Source: Pocillopora verrucosa (taxonomy: Eukaryota; Cnidaria; Anthozoa; Scleractinia; Pocilloporidae). From it: DNA of 64,000 nucleotides. This document shows positions 35,201-48,667 of this stretch, piece by piece (position 1 is the first letter of the stretch; every line of letters begins with the position of its first letter). Where the stretch lies: NCBI RefSeq assembly GCF_036669915.1, contig NC_089313.1, positions 5,305,331-5,369,330 on the forward strand, given 5' to 3'. A program made the translations under genes and the position numbers. The notes under the pieces were generated by a model. It made no database searches and was not told the DNA's origin. It worked only from the letters and a program-made list of their open reading frames with translations.

Positions 35201-36351
35201 TAATCGAACCTTTACCAAATTATCTTCATATGTGTCAGAACCGCATGCAATTTCAGTCGCCATTTCAGATGAATATCGCTCAGCAGGGTGGCCGTCTGCC
35301 TGTGACTGTATGAAAGTAATTTTTTCCTTCTTCATCTCGAGGTGGCTTTACTGCGAACAAGGAGTTACATCAAAAAAGGCCATTCTTGACTTTAAAAATA
35401 AATTTTCCTTTGCATTTTATAGCCATGGCATAAATTTTTTGAGGACAGCGCCGCGTTGTGTCTGGCCATTATCAGCACATTTGAAGAAACTTTCGAATAG
35501 ACTGAATAGACTTTATAATGGTTTATAAAAAAATTTATGGCTTTTGAAGCATACTTTTCCATAAACTAGAAAATAAATTACTGTTGTGTTACTTTGTTTG
35601 GTCGTTGTGTGGTGCAGGATTGCTTGAGTTCTATAATTCTCTCGGAGAGAATCAGCAAATAGTTATCATGTTCAATGAACCTCTCCTTATGGGCCTCGCT
35701 GGTTAGCATAGGTTGATTTGCACTTGGTTACAATTCTATTTCGAATAGGTTAAGATTTATTGACCTTACGACAACAAAAAATAGAATCTCTTTACTGCGT
35801 TATGATCTGTGGTCTACCTTGTGGTTACCACCAAGGTCCCTTAGGGCGCTGCCTATTTTGATCACCCAAAACTTCACACCTGTAGCTTAGATGGTGGATA
35901 CCCAGGGCCACCCATCAAACCCATCGAGACACAAAGCTAATGCGCAGGCGTAGATCATTGTAAGTATTCTCTGCCTCAGCTGACATACAGACTAGAAACG
36001 AGATACCCGAGACAGCAATGAAAAGAGGAAGGCGACTTATGAAAAACAATATACTCCCTGTCAAAATGATGATTACATCTTTGACAGAAAGCATATCAAA
36101 CACGCTCTTTCCAAGTTTTGGGCCTATTTCCCATGTATTGTACAGTAATGTTTCCTGCTTTCCCAGCTTGTTCGAAGCGTTTCGGTTAAAAAACGGGCAC
36201 CGTTTCTCGTCTGACAATGGGTTAAAAAGTTCATTTTGATCCAAGGTCTCTGACTGCCTTTCTTAAGGACTCCATTCATCCAACAAAAAACAGAGTACCG
36301 AGTGCAAAAACGATGCAAAACTAACTTTCCAACCGACCTTTGGGGTGCCAT
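29274..36351 (-). pseudogene. ABCC4-like ABC transporter, frame-damaged duplicate
   Basis: The same six-exon layout as the intact copy: 36351-35818, 35087-34659, 33627-32277, 31730-31160, 30610-30475 and 30142-29274. NBD1 is intact ([31 protein letters not shown]), as are MSD2 and NBD2 ([33 protein letters not shown]). Lesions seen: many one-base insertions and deletions across the first two exons; a frameshift in the linker after NBD1 that leads to a TAG at 32394-32396; and a one-base loss in exon 5 (TTCAT to TCAT). The linker stop alone separates NBD1 from MSD2, so no full transporter can be made. It could still express the NBD1 or MSD2-NBD2 halves, or some lesions could be assembly errors. 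ABCC4 family members export organic anions, cyclic nucleotides and prostanoids. Confidence 0.75.
34416..34433 (+). repeat. 18-base G homopolymer
   Basis: An uninterrupted G run within the sequence that unit 1 has in excess of unit 2. It is followed by further G-rich words (GGGGGGTACCCAAGGGGG). An 18-base T run follows at 34685-34702, inside the decayed exon 2. Confidence 0.8.
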
Positions 36352-36518
36352 GGCTTGAGACCTAGAAAATATTCAGAACATATCCTCACTTTATTCTTAG
36401 CCTGTCCAACGCAGCGTTAAGCGTCTACTCGTGCATTTCTTGGGGTTCAGAATCAAGTTCGTCATCTCAGGAGTTATAATAAACTTACTCACAGGTCAGT
36501 AAGCTAAGTCATGGTGTC

Positions 36519-38802
36519 TGGTAAAACTGGTATGACTTTTTGTGTGTACTGCTTTGGAAGGCAGTCGTTCTATTTAACAGTTTCTATTGTCGGCATAGAA
36601 TCGCATCTGATTTCTTGAAACTTAGCAACGCGCTGTAAAACAAAGAGAACAGCACGAAGTCACGACGCTTAAGGTTTTTTCTTTTTCCCTGAAAATTTTC
36701 TTAGATCATTAGAAGGAGTATAGGACGCTTCGTGTCGAAACATGCGATTGTTAATGCGTTCTGGGCAACCGAAAATTTCAACCTGAACAATGCGTTTTTA
36801 CGCTCATCACTCGCTGATTGAACGAAGAAATTTTTTCGGCCCATGGACTCCCACGCAAGGATCTATCAGAGCATCAAGGCCCGCACTTATAAACCTACAT
36901 AGTCACTATTACTAATATTTCATCTAATAGTTTAGTTTTGTGAGCAAAGTTAGTTTAGGACGATTCTCGCTCTTTAGTGCTGTCGTAAAATAAAATTATT
37001 CAAATTGGTGGTGAAATGCACATTTTCACTAAACATTTCGTTTATCTACTCATAGCTTTCAGATGTTATGAGAAATTTCCATCATTGCCCACACCTTCAA
37101 AGTCGATGGTTTCTGACCTTTTAACCTATGATCTAATTATACTAGTAGGACATCTAGTAGATCAGTTGTTGAGTAGGTTAGTTTGGACGAGTCTTAAATT
37201 CACAAGAAAGCAGACGGTGCTACGTGGACACATCAGTGATTATTCAAATTCCGTGGGTAAATGAAAATTTAAGCGTAACATTTCGTTCAATCGATCACAC
37301 GTTTTCAGGAGAAGAAAAAAATTTACGTTTCATTCTAGTAATTTATCACCTGAAAAATTAAAAGAAAAGATGGACAAAACTAGGACGCAGGATAAGTTTC
37401 ACAACGGCCATACCGTGTATGTTAAAGAAAAATTATGCAAGGAGAGTGATTAAGGTACCAACCCAACCAAATGACTCAACATCAAACTCACGCACTATGT
37501 TCTTTAACTAAAAAAGAAAAATAAAGAATGACAAACTCGCTGGATAAACAAGAGTGAGTCATATTTCGGTTCGTTTCAACTAGAAGATGGCGCCGGATTA
37601 GCTAAACTATGTTTTACAATCGTTAATGTAATGCGATCCGCGCTTGAGTTTGTTTCACCCGTATCAAATCGACTTACAATCAAATTTGTTCTGACCGAAG
37701 GGCTGAGACTCGTAACGTTACTTCAGAATCTCTCAACGGTGGCCAGTTCTCATTATCTTAACATAATGGTGAAAATTAAATAATATTAGGAAAAAAACGG
37801 CTGACCGTGTATGGTGATTGTGGAAAGCTTTGCACGCTCAACCGTGCCGTGAAGTAAGAGGTTACTTGACGACCGTTGCGACGACATTGGCACGAACGAG
37901 ATGAAAAAGAACGATTGATGTCAGGAAAAATACGTTCGGGAAATAATTGGATATCAAACTCTCTTTAAACGCAACTGAATAAGCTTTGGAGGTCAACGGA
38001 CGCATCGGTTTACCGAAAGCAGATAAAATTATGAGTCGATCAGTTCAAAGATCTCCCGGACATTTGAACTTTGGAGATTATTTCTTCAGATTTCCGCCCC
38101 ACAATACCAAACTGTGTTTCCAACTTGTCCACGCAAGTGCCGGATTTTTGATCGGCAATTTTTTTGTAAAAGGCAAGATTAGTGACAGTGACTTTCTTGA
38201 AGACCTCTTCTTCTGAGCCATCTGCTCACGAGGGTAAACTTTTAACCTTAAAACAACTCCATATCAAAGATATAACACGTTTATTCTGCTAGAAAGACTT
38301 GACAGCTCCGGTTCAAATTTTCCATTCCACCCGGGCAAGGTTCAAAATCCCCATTCCCCGGAAGAAGGTCATATGCCCGTGGCACATGTTCACACGACGA
38401 AAGGAGTGTGTTGATCATACGAAAAGAATGGCGCGTGCGCAAGATAATTTTTTTAAAGGTGGGATGTGAGAAGGAAAATCTCACACAATTTCAAGTGTCT
38501 AGGAAAGACTTATATAAGTTGCCAAAGGGAAAGCATGTGATCTCTCCACTCCGTAAGAACGCTGAGACTACTATCGCAAGAGGTGTGTTTGCGTGCTCGG
38601 TTGTCAGAACAAATGAATGCGTAACACAGAGCTCCTTGTTCGTAAGTGGTTGGGTGTGGTAGGGCAAGGGGAGGTCACAGAGGACGTCATAGAGCAGTTG
38701 GAATATCAGTGACACACTCGCTTGCACCTAGTGTGCCAGTTTTTCTTTATAAGATAATGACTTCATCTGTTATCTATTACTGAACTGACCCACGGCAGAA
38801 TT
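36519..38802. other. Spacer between the two ABCC4-like units
   Basis: About 2.3 kb with no supported gene. It probably holds the former promoter of the decayed copy. A family D-like stretch lies near 38640-38735. Short frames (for example 37986-38216) have no recognisable features. Confidence 0.5.
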
Positions 38803-39061
38803 GGCATTGCGTGACACCCCAGCACATGACAACGAGAGAGATTTTAAAAATGCTTGGCAGTATGTAGGAGCCAAATCCGAGCAAAAAGCATCAAATTTCA
38901 TTTTTCTCCATGATGTGCAGAATCAGAGCTTTGGAAGAGATTATAAACTGTATAATATCTTGAGATCTGCAGGATCAGATCTGGCAATCGAGGTATATCA
39001 ACCTAAGACCGCAACCTTAGTCAGATCTGACAATCGAGGTATTTCAAGCTTAGACCGCATC

Positions 39062-42000
39062 TTACTTAATGTTCACTATTAAATCAAAATTGTCAAATCC
39101 TTTAACTTTTCCATCTTTCAAGACCAAAATCTTCTGGCAGTCTTTTATCGTGTTCAAACGGTGAGCTATAGTGATAACAGTGGACTCTTTCAGTTTGTCC
39201 CGCACTACATTCCAGATCGTCTGCTCTGTGTCTGGGTCTACATGCGCAGTTGGCTCGTCCAAGACAACGATTTTACTTCGCTGTAGCAGCACACGAGCCA
39301 AGCAAATTAACTGCTGCTCTCCAACACTCACATTAGCGCCATGTTCCAATAGTTCGTGATCTAGCTTAGCCTCAAGAGTCTCGACAAAATCTTTCAGTTG
39401 CACATCCTCTAAAGCCTGCCACAATTCAGCGTCTTGAAACTTGTCTAAAACGTCGAGATTTTTTCTCAGTGATCCACTAAAAAGAACAGGACTTTGGCCG
39501 AGAACCGAGATACCTCGTCGAGCTTCTTGGAGACCTATCTCTTTAATTGGAACATTGTCGATGATTATCTCTCCATCAGCATCGGGCATGCGCATAAGAG
39601 CTGCTACAAAAGATGACTTCCCAGCTCCCGTACGGCCGGCAACTCCGATCTTTGCTCCTCCTTTGATGCTAAGATTGATGTTCTTCAGCACTTGAGGTCC
39701 CCCCGGATAGTACGTCAATGATACATCTCTCAACACAATACTTCCTCTCTGAGGCCAGTCTTTTGGGGGTGTTCGTTCTTCCTCGTATCCAGGCTCCTGA
39801 TCAAGTTTGGTGTAGGTCATAACTCGCTCAACTGACGTCATGTAGTTTTCCACTTCAGAGGTTTTTCTAACAGCGTATTGAGTCATACTCAGAGTTTGGA
39901 TGACGTAAACAAGAGCGAGACCAGCGTAAGCTGAAAGAAAAAGAGCTTTATTTTAATATTTCTGGACCAGTCTTCTTCGATAGCTCGAATCTTGAAAGGG
40001 AACTTGTCAAGGTTCTAGCGACGTATCCTGTTCCTGGCAGTCAGTTAATCGGAGATATTTACACGGTTTTTTTTGTTGCTATATACCCCGTCTTTTTTTG
40101 TCAACTAAATTTCCTTTTAGTCCTTTTTGTTGTTGTTGTTGTTTTCTTTTAAATTTAATTTTGGAACAGTGAAGTCAATACCCAAATTTCACTTTGAATC
40201 ATTGAAGACGCTTGAAAATTTTCTGAGCATTTAAGCGGCCCGAGTGACTCTTATGTTATTGTCCTGCTTAGAAACGACCCTTTGATAAATTTGATACCCC
40301 ATGGGTTTGCATAACTTTCGGGTACACCACTCTCCAAGTTACTCGTGTTTAGTTGAGGCTATCTAGACACGGAAATAGTCCTCTATTACTTTGCTTTCAT
40401 AATATATTTTTCAAGAATTATCGCGAATCTAAAATGTTACAACCCTCACCTGTATACATCTATCGACCATTGAGAGTGCGCGTATAATCTCGCTTATTTT
40501 ATAATTCAGTAGTGTGTGCTGTCTCAATTCCTGACCATATAGATTCGTGATAAATAGGAAGACTCAAAAACGTTACTAAGAATCTTGAGCTTACCGGCAT
40601 CTTGAGATACTAAGACTGCAGCCAGAGCAACAGCACCGACTAACAAGGAAGCGAGACAATCCAAACGTACACCGAGCCACCTACCGCTGGCCATCACCAT
40701 AATGTACGCCTGATTATGAACATCTTGATATCTGGAGGAACGAGTTTTTATCACAATACGTTTTAATAATGAAATGATTTTTCAGTTGAGTGTCGATAAA
40801 AATCTGCATTAGCTTTGTTATTTGTATTATTTTGCTCTCTAAATAGACCAGCAAACTCGACACTACTTCTTATTAAATCCGAAGTAAAAGGAAAACCAAC
40901 CGCCTATTGGTCCTTGCCGTTTTCGGGCATTCAATGCCGTTTCCTTGTTTTTACTTCGAGTTCTCGTTCTTCTTGGGTTGTTGTGATTACTTTTGTTTTG
41001 TTGTTCGACAACAGCCTTAAAAAGCTCTAAGGAGATTATTCGGGGTAAAATACAGCCTTTTGCCTCTCCCCTCCCTCCCCGAAAGGGTACCACTTTCCAA
41101 GAACCTCCCGTAAGGAAAGGTTCGCTTGCAGACCAGTGTCTCGGCACATGGCAGGAAGAATTGCAATAGAAACGACAAAAATTGAAGGGTGATTTCAGTT
41201 GGAAATAGAGTCAATTACGACTCATTCGTGGCCTGTGCATTTATCAGCTCTAGAAGCACAGCCTGAGTCAATGTCTTTAACATACCTGTAAAGGGTGTCC
41301 ACAAAATCTCTCTGTCTTCCTCTCGTACGAATCGTGTCCAGTCCTATCAGGGTCTCCGAAAAGTGAGCGAACACTGGGCTTCGGGATATCGACTCCAACC
41401 TCTTTAGTTCTCTGGCAGTCTTCAAGTAATAATTGGAAAGATAAACGACCAGCATCGAAATTGGAACAACAACAAAAACGAGCCAAACATTTGTGGCAAC
41501 TGTTACGAGAATTTGGAAAAATATAAGCAAGAGCATCTGCATTGCCCATAGAATTGTTTTAGGTAGCAACTCATCCACGCAGCCAATATCATTCGAAAAG
41601 CGATTTAGGATTCTTCCCACCGGATTTGTATCAAAGAACAGGACAGGTGCTTGTAAAATGGCCACAACCATTTTATCGTGGAGACGCTGGGCGCACTTAA
41701 GAGAAACTAAGAGAAATCCATAAGCCCGAATGGTAGTAAATACAAAACACGCGCCAACCAGACAGACGAAGACAGATAGATAAGTCTTGTTCTTCTGACC
41801 CTCTTGGTTTAGCTTTGCAAGAAATGAGAGCCACAAGTCTGGAGCAACTATGTTGGCTGAAAGAAACACCATTAAGATGTTATTATTGGCATTTATTTCC
41901 ATATGATCACTTAGTGGAACAAGTTGTAAGAATTATTTGGCTCAGGCACCACCCTCAATAAATGACTATTTGCAGGTTTAGGATATTTCTGTAGGGGCCA

Positions 42001-45000
42001 CAATATGTGAGGATAGATAAATCTGTTAACCATTGCCCTCGAGATATCCTAACATGGTATCCTACAAGACAGGCAGCCTTTTCTCGTGTTTTTCAGGCGA
42101 GCATAAGGTAAGCGTAAGCAAAGCACGAAGGAAGAGGGAGCAGCTAGACACGCGCTTCTCCAATCGCCCGTCATTTTCCCTTTGTGTTGTCCTCTTGTGT
42201 GCATCACGCACTTTCTCGCACGCCTGGAAACGGAAAAATGGCGCCGTTTTGCAGGTGGTTAGCAAGGTTTTCATGCCAGCTCATTTTCCTTTTTTAACAA
42301 ATAGTGTTTGTTAAAACGATTGAGATTATCATGTGCTTTTCATGAAATAGAAAAAAAAGGATGTATTCCCTTTAAGGGCCTGACCCAAGGCTTGTAACTC
42401 GGTATAACAATAAGTTTACCTTGAGTAATGAGGCTAAAACCAACCATTCCAGTTATCATCAAGGGATGTACTCCACTTCTGAAATAGTCCCAATAAAGCC
42501 TGGCTGTCAGTACTCCGATTGTACGGTCCTCTTTTGCTACCTCCAAACTCCTCGCTTTATCGGGCAGAGGATCAGCATCATCCTGTTTCTCTGAATTTTT
42601 CCAAGCAAACGGCTCAGGTGAGTCTGTTTTGTCCTTCAGAGCTGCTCTATAGAGCGGGTCAACAGCTGAACTGATTACACCTTTTTCGTGCAGTTTAGCA
42701 AAGCGTCCTTTGTCGAGGACACGCCCTTTGTATAACACAATCACTTCATCGGCATTTTCCATGTGCTGTTGCTGATGAGAGGCAAACAGAACGATTTTAT
42801 CGCCCAGTAGATCTTTGATGCACTTGTTAAAGATGTGTTGGCCAACTTTAAAATCGACGGCACTCAGGGGATCATCTAGTAGATAAATATCTCCGTCAGC
42901 GTAAACTGCACGAGCTAAACCTACTCTCGCCTGTTGTCCTCCACTCAGAACCTCGCCGCGTTCTCCAACTACTGTTTGATCACCACTAGGAAAGCGCTGG
43001 AAGTCTTCTTTCAGAGCGCAGACGTCGATAATTCTTTCGTACTTGGACTCCTCGTAGGGTTGGCCAAAGAGGATGTTTTCTTTTATCGTTCCCGAGAACA
43101 CCCAGGCAGTCTGAGGCAAGTAAATGGCCTTGCCTCGATAAGAAATCATGCCACTCGTGTTGGAAATTTCTCCAGCAATAGCTGAAAGCAGAGTAGACTT
43201 ACCACTTCCAACTGGGCCGGTAATGACTGTTAAACTCTTCGAAGGTGCAACAAACTCTATATCCTGGAGAATAAATTCATCTTCACGATTCTTTTTTGTG
43301 CAAGTTAAATTAGACACACATAGATTAGTAGGCCCTAATTCCGTTGCTTCACGAGCACCGGAAACGTTCCTCATATTTTCGGTTTCTTTTTTTGAGTAGC
43401 CGTGACTCTGTTTAGTGAAGGTACTCCTGGCCTTTTGTGGGTCTTCTTTACTTTCATCATCCTCCGAGGCTTCTGATAAGTTTTCTAAAAGAAGAAACTC
43501 TTCGATTCTTCCAAGCGAAACGTAAGCGTCATATGTTCTTATGAAACCATTTGTTATATTCAACATGCAATAAAATTTTAAAACACCCATAAACGATAGA
43601 AGCATAAAAACATTGGCGGGCGTGAGAGTCTGGCCCGTAAGCACCATAGTAATTACTGACACCAGAACAGCTAATGGCGTTGCACTGTACAACAAGGCAT
43701 CGATACTTGACTGAATGGCTGTCCTCTTCGAAATGACGTTGATCTCATTTCTGAAGATAAAAAGTTCATAGCATGTTATGTGGATATTCTTTCATAGAAA
43801 CTCGTCCTCAGTCTTCTCTTTTTACTTAGAAGCATGGATGAGTGAACACGCTAGAAGTGCACCCTTCCCTCGAAGACATTTTCCATCGTCTACTTCGTCG
43901 TGGAAGTGCTTGTCTACCGCGACCCTAGGACCGCGTATCAAAAATAAGGCACAACTGAAGACGAGTTAGATTCAGGGAGACGTTTTACTTTTTTTAATTA
44001 ACAAATATTTTCCGAAGAGTGGGTGAATATCAAACCCTTTCATTTTTAGAGGTGAATAATAATTTTAGATACAGAAACCCAACAAGTTACTTTATTTCTG
44101 TGAATGTAACGAAAACTCTTGACGTAGTATTTTCTCTCATCGGCTACAGGGAGGTGGTTAGCACTCGATGATCACCTCCGAACTAGCCTAAAAGCGCTTG
44201 AGAAAAGCGGTATTAACCTGCGTCCCCTATACTAATAGGTTTTAACGGACCAGTTCTTTGGTTATGAAATGGGTATCGTGACACACTTATTCTTTATGAA
44301 AAGGGCATTCTGATCGGCTCACTCAGCTGTCTAAGGCCTTATTTAGGGCTTATTTAAGTTGCTTACGTAATAAAGCTCTTAGTGGAGAGACAAATAGATT
44401 AGTGGATATACATTTCGAACTTTAAAATAATTTAGGTCAACGATCACGGGAATGACGGATGCCACTAAATTTTAGCCATTCACGTCGGAAAATTTATGTA
44501 AACCCAAGTGGAAGTCGAAGGTTTGTATAACTTTCGAGAATTCTCCCAGTCCTCTCGTGTTTATATGAGGCTATATAAACGCCGAGAAAAAAACGGTTCT
44601 CATTGCTTTGATGAAGTATTTGTGAGAAAGCACCGGAAGGCGAGACGTGCGACCTTGTCTAAACACCTTCATCTGAACACGCCTATCGATCAATGAGAAC
44701 GAGCATGCGATCTTAACTATTTCATAAAGAACTCCACCGTCTGGTAATATTCCCGTCTGATCAGGTTAAGCGTTTTGACGTAAATGAAATACACTTCTAC
44801 AGTCGATTGTTGTGAGAACAATTTCGTTCTTCGTTCTTCTTTGAATTGATCGGCGCATACATCAGCCGTTCATAGCGCACGTTCTAACTGAGACATATGA
44901 TAAGTAAATTTAAATATATTCATACAAAGAGTTAATGCAGCTTACACCTCTAAGTTGTTGATTGAACATAATTATTCACCTTACCTCCGTATGTGTTCTA

Positions 45001-46601
45001 TTTTTCGCCGATATTCGTCCTCCCACGCATGCGTTTTGATCGCGCGGATCCCGGAAACTACTTGATTCATTAAGGAGATCCGCTGATCGGACATTGTAGC
45101 TGTGCGCAAGCGCAGCTTAGCGTTAGCATAGGACAAGACGGCAAAGTATGGCATGAGAACACACAGGAGGAACACACCCATAACAGCCTGCCAGCCAATT
45201 AAATAGTAGATGAGGAATATTGTTCCTGCATAAGAAAGGACTGCAAAAGGTGTCAAGAAAAAAAACTTGACTGTCTCCTCTTCCATTGTTTTAACATCAT
45301 TGGATATCAGGTCGAATAAGCGTCCTGAAGTGAATTCCAGTAACGTCTGCTTGCTGAGAAGAAGCGTCTGAAAGAAAGTGAAGATTTGACATTGAAGGGG
45401 AAGTATGTTTCAAAACCTATAAGATTTTAATCTCCGCCACAAATGATTTCCATTTTCGCTTATCGAGACGAGATTAATCGATTCTTTACCAAATTATCTT
45501 CAAATGTGGTAAAAATGCGACAAATCAGTCGCTATTTTTTAATCTCGCTCAGCAGGGCGACCGTCTACTTGTGACGTGTGAAAGTAATGTTCTTCTTTCT
45601 CTCATCTCGAGGCGATCTACTTGAACCGGTAAGGAGCTTCACAAAGAGGCGTTCTTGACTCAAATAAATCTTTTCTGCGATAGCCGTGGAAGAAATTTTT
45701 TGCAACAGGTGCGTTGTGTCTGACCATTATCAGCACATTTGAAGAAATTTTTCGAATGATTAGGTTATTTTTGGAGGTTCAAAGCCCGGTAGGAGTTTAC
45801 AATTCTGAAGTACTTTTTAATGGCTTAATGGACTAGGTTGCTGTTTGTAACTTTGTTTGTTTGTTGGTGTGCAGAATCGATTGAGTTCTTAATTTAAATT
45901 TCTCTCCTAGAATCAGAAACCAATTTTTACGTTCAATGAAGGCCTCCTTGTGGGTCTCACCATAGCATAAGTTTATTGCAATCGGTTAAGGTTTCGGGAA
46001 AAAGTACTTATAGATCGAATTGACCTTGCGACAAAAGCACAAGACATTACGACGTTACGATCGTGCCTACCTTGTGGTACACCAGTCCCCTTAGAGCGCT
46101 GCCTATTTTGATCCCCAACACTTCACATCTGTAGTCTTGCTGGTGGATACTAAGGCCACCGATAAAACCATTGAGACACAAAGCTAATGCGCAGGCGTAA
46201 AGCAGATAAGTTTTCTCTGCCTCAGCTGACATAAGCTTAGAAACGAGATACCCGATAAACAGTGGAAAAAGAAGGCGAGACATTGTATACAATATATTCG
46301 CCGTCAAAATGATGATGACATCTTTGACAGAAAGCATATCGAACACACTTTTCCAAAGTTTGGGCCTTTTCCCATTTATCCTGCAATGATGTTTCTCGCT
46401 TTCCCAGCTTGTTCGAAGCTTGTCGGTGACAAAACGGCCAGAGTTTTCGTCTGACAAAGGTAAAAAGTCATTTTGATCCAAAGGTCTTTGACTGCCCTCC
46501 TTAAGGACTCCGTTCATCCAACGAAAGAAAAGAGAAGACGCAAAACTGACTTCATGATCGTCATCACCAGAGATTTTCCTGTAACCGCCTTTTGATGTCA
46601 T
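39062..46601 (-). CDS. ABCC4-like (MRP4-type) ABC transporter, intact copy
   Basis: Six coding exons keep phase: 46601-46071, 45367-44985, 43750-42420, 41856-41286, 40731-40595 and 39930-39062. They give 1273 aa, close to the family length of about 1300. ABCC4-type pumps are plasma-membrane exporters of organic anions, cAMP/cGMP and drugs; there is no MSD0, as in ABCC4. Seen: an N-terminal [17 protein letters not shown] motif and MSD1. NBD1 has Walker [29 protein letters not shown] (the family's degenerate D in place of the catalytic E) and an SHQ switch. MSD2 has [23 protein letters not shown]2 has [26 protein letters not shown] and AHRLNTI. The ATG at 46601 follows an acceptor, so a 5' noncoding exon is expected. 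The end (LIVNIK) lacks the vertebrate PDZ motif. A 22-residue segment before NBD1 is read in a different frame from the duplicate. Confidence 0.9.
44477..44720 (+). repeat. Dispersed repeat in ABCC4-like intron 2
   Basis: Contains TTTGTATAACTTTCGAGAAT, a GTTTATATGAGGCTAT stretch and CACGCCTATCGATCAATGAGA. The related sequence occurs in intron 5 of both units (30188-30370 and 40300-40490: TTTGCATAACTTTCGGGTAC, TATCGACCAATGAGAGTGCG). Unit 1 lacks it at this intron-2 site. Confidence 0.55.
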
Positions 46602-48239
46602 TACTTGAGGCCTACAAAATATTTAGGAAATGTTCTCATTAATTCCCAGCCTGTTCAACGCCGGGGCCAGTCAAACGTCTGCTTATTTGTTTCCAGGGTT
46701 TCTGAACGAAGTTGTCATCTAACAGATCTAAGAGTTATAAACTTACTCACAAGACAGTAAGTCACGGTTTTTTGCGCGGGAAATTTGCGCGCGGCCGGCC
46801 AAAAGTGATCTTTTGCGCATGCCCAATGTTTGAACACTTTCTTACCGGTGTCACATAAAATGTTTGAATTTTTTGGCGGGATAATCAAGCTCTTTGTTAG
46901 TGTCCATTCAGGTAAATAACTTTGGCAAATTAATAATTTAAGGTATGAGGTCCCATTCACAATTTTCCCGGAGTATACAGTTTCTCGAAGGTCCTGGTAA
47001 CTTATCAGGCCCGTACTTTTCTTTTATTTAAATTTTGATTGTAAAATATAGTTTCGTGCTCGTTAACTTACTAGGACTTCTGAGAAATGGGCCTATTTAA
47101 AAAGCCGTCAAACTAATTTAATTCGCACCTAGTTTACCTTGCAATAATCCGGGATTTTTAACCCCTAGTGCATTAGAATAATTTGAAAAAAAAAATAAAG
47201 AAATGCGATGGGAATCCACCTTAATCCCCGATGTACGATAAGTATCATTATCCGCCATAGTGGTAGGATGCACTTTAAGACTAAGGTGTCTTCGATGTAC
47301 AAGAAAACCTTCACGAGGACAAAATTAATCCCTTTGATTACTGTCCACGACTATAATTTTCAGTATAGCGGGTGCTCCCAAATTAAATGTTGGTGATTTT
47401 AAACTTACCAAGAGCGAGCAAACTTTGCAGAATCCGCATTAAACTTTGTAGAGACCGCTCTCTACACAGCGCCTGCTGAGATAAGCGATAGGGCTTCTTT
47501 GTATTGAATGTTGGCAGTTGAATTGTTAAGTTTCGGATGAATTTATATCCCGCCAGTTTTTCCTCTCTCTCTTATCGCAGCTAAAAATTGAGTAAAAAAA
47601 TCTTTATAGGCAAGCAATGCACATAGTAATGTGAAAAAACAAAAACAACAAGAACAAAAAGAACCATTGATAGCGAGACGTCAAGCCAGCCCGATGGTTT
47701 TAAAACTTTTAAATTAATTCAAGCTAATTAGCTTAAGAATTTCTCTTCATTGGCAAAGTTTGACACGAAACAAATCTTTCTTACAAAAAACATCGCCAAA
47801 ATACAGAACTGCTTCGACAATTGTGATCAGGAAAGCAACTTACAGGCAGTTCATCACTTGCGCTACTTAGTTCGACCACATTTCACAAACCAGAGACTGC
47901 AAAGTACAGTTAATTTAATTACTGAATTAACGCGCGTTTTTGAGAGCTTTGTTTATTTGGGGGAAACGGAGCAGAAACAGTGGTTACATTGCATAAGTTA
48001 AGTATACGCTTGACTAAGAGAATATAAAAGACCTTGTCTAAAAGTACACATTATTGACCCAGACTCTTTTAATCCCGGGGGCAGAAAAGGAGGCCTCGTA
48101 GAACCCTTAAACCCCTCTTTGAATTAACTTGTTTGAGTTGGACCGTCAGCAGCGTTATTTATCTAACATGTTAACTCATCCATGCAGCTCTCGTACGCCT
48201 GCTCATCCGAGAAGATTTAACTTTATACCCGACATGAAT

Positions 48240-48431
48240 TCACACCCTGACATCAGTATCCACTTTCTCCATACTGTCCTTAATACAATTTCTCAGGAGA
48301 ATTTATTTAAACATCAAAGCTTTTTAGGCTGGTGATCATTTACTTTATTGCTATGATCTTAATAAATGATTCAGCAGTAATATTGTCAAAAGAAATTACA
48401 TGCTGGTTAATCTTAGAGTCAAAGGGGTAAT
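48240..48431 (+). repeat. Dispersed palindromic repeat, family B
   Basis: Runs from CACCCTGACATCAGTATCC to TCTTAGAGTCAAAGGGGTAA, with CTCAGGAGAATTTATTTAAA inside. Confidence 0.6.
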
Positions 48432-48667
48432 TTTTAATATCCAGTCAAATTAATCTCACAAAATCACCCATTTGTTCATCCAACATAAATTAAAACCAAA
48501 GAGTAAACTCACACACCACAAAACATACCTTTCAATTTATGTTTAAATGTATAGTAATATGTATAAGTTTCACATTTTTCTTCTCAGTTAATTACAATAT
48601 ATATAAAATATATAACTATTAAGTCATTTTCACCCTTGGTCAGATCCTACTGTAAATTTCTGTTTAC

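Larger units (their letters stand above)
29074..36518 (-). repeat. Tandem duplication unit 1 (ABCC4-like, decayed copy)
   Basis: Collinear with 38803-46768, including introns, 3' flank and the region of a 5' noncoding exon. Relative to unit 2 it has about 300 extra bases in intron 2 (near 34200-34505, with an 18-G run). It lacks a repeat insertion found in unit 2 at about 44477-44720. Confidence 0.8.
38803..46768 (-). repeat. Tandem duplication unit 2 (ABCC4-like, intact copy)
   Basis: Homologous to 29074-36518 through exons and introns. Similarity fades just upstream of the donor of a probable 5' noncoding exon (donor at 46751/46750). About 240 bases of dispersed repeat at 44477-44720 are absent from unit 1. 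Confidence 0.8.

Noticed and set aside
38801..39082. Plus-strand ORF of 93 codons overlapping the ABCC4-like 3' end
   Set aside because: It covers the 3' flank conserved in the duplicated unit; the equivalent in the other unit is not open, so it is not a protein.
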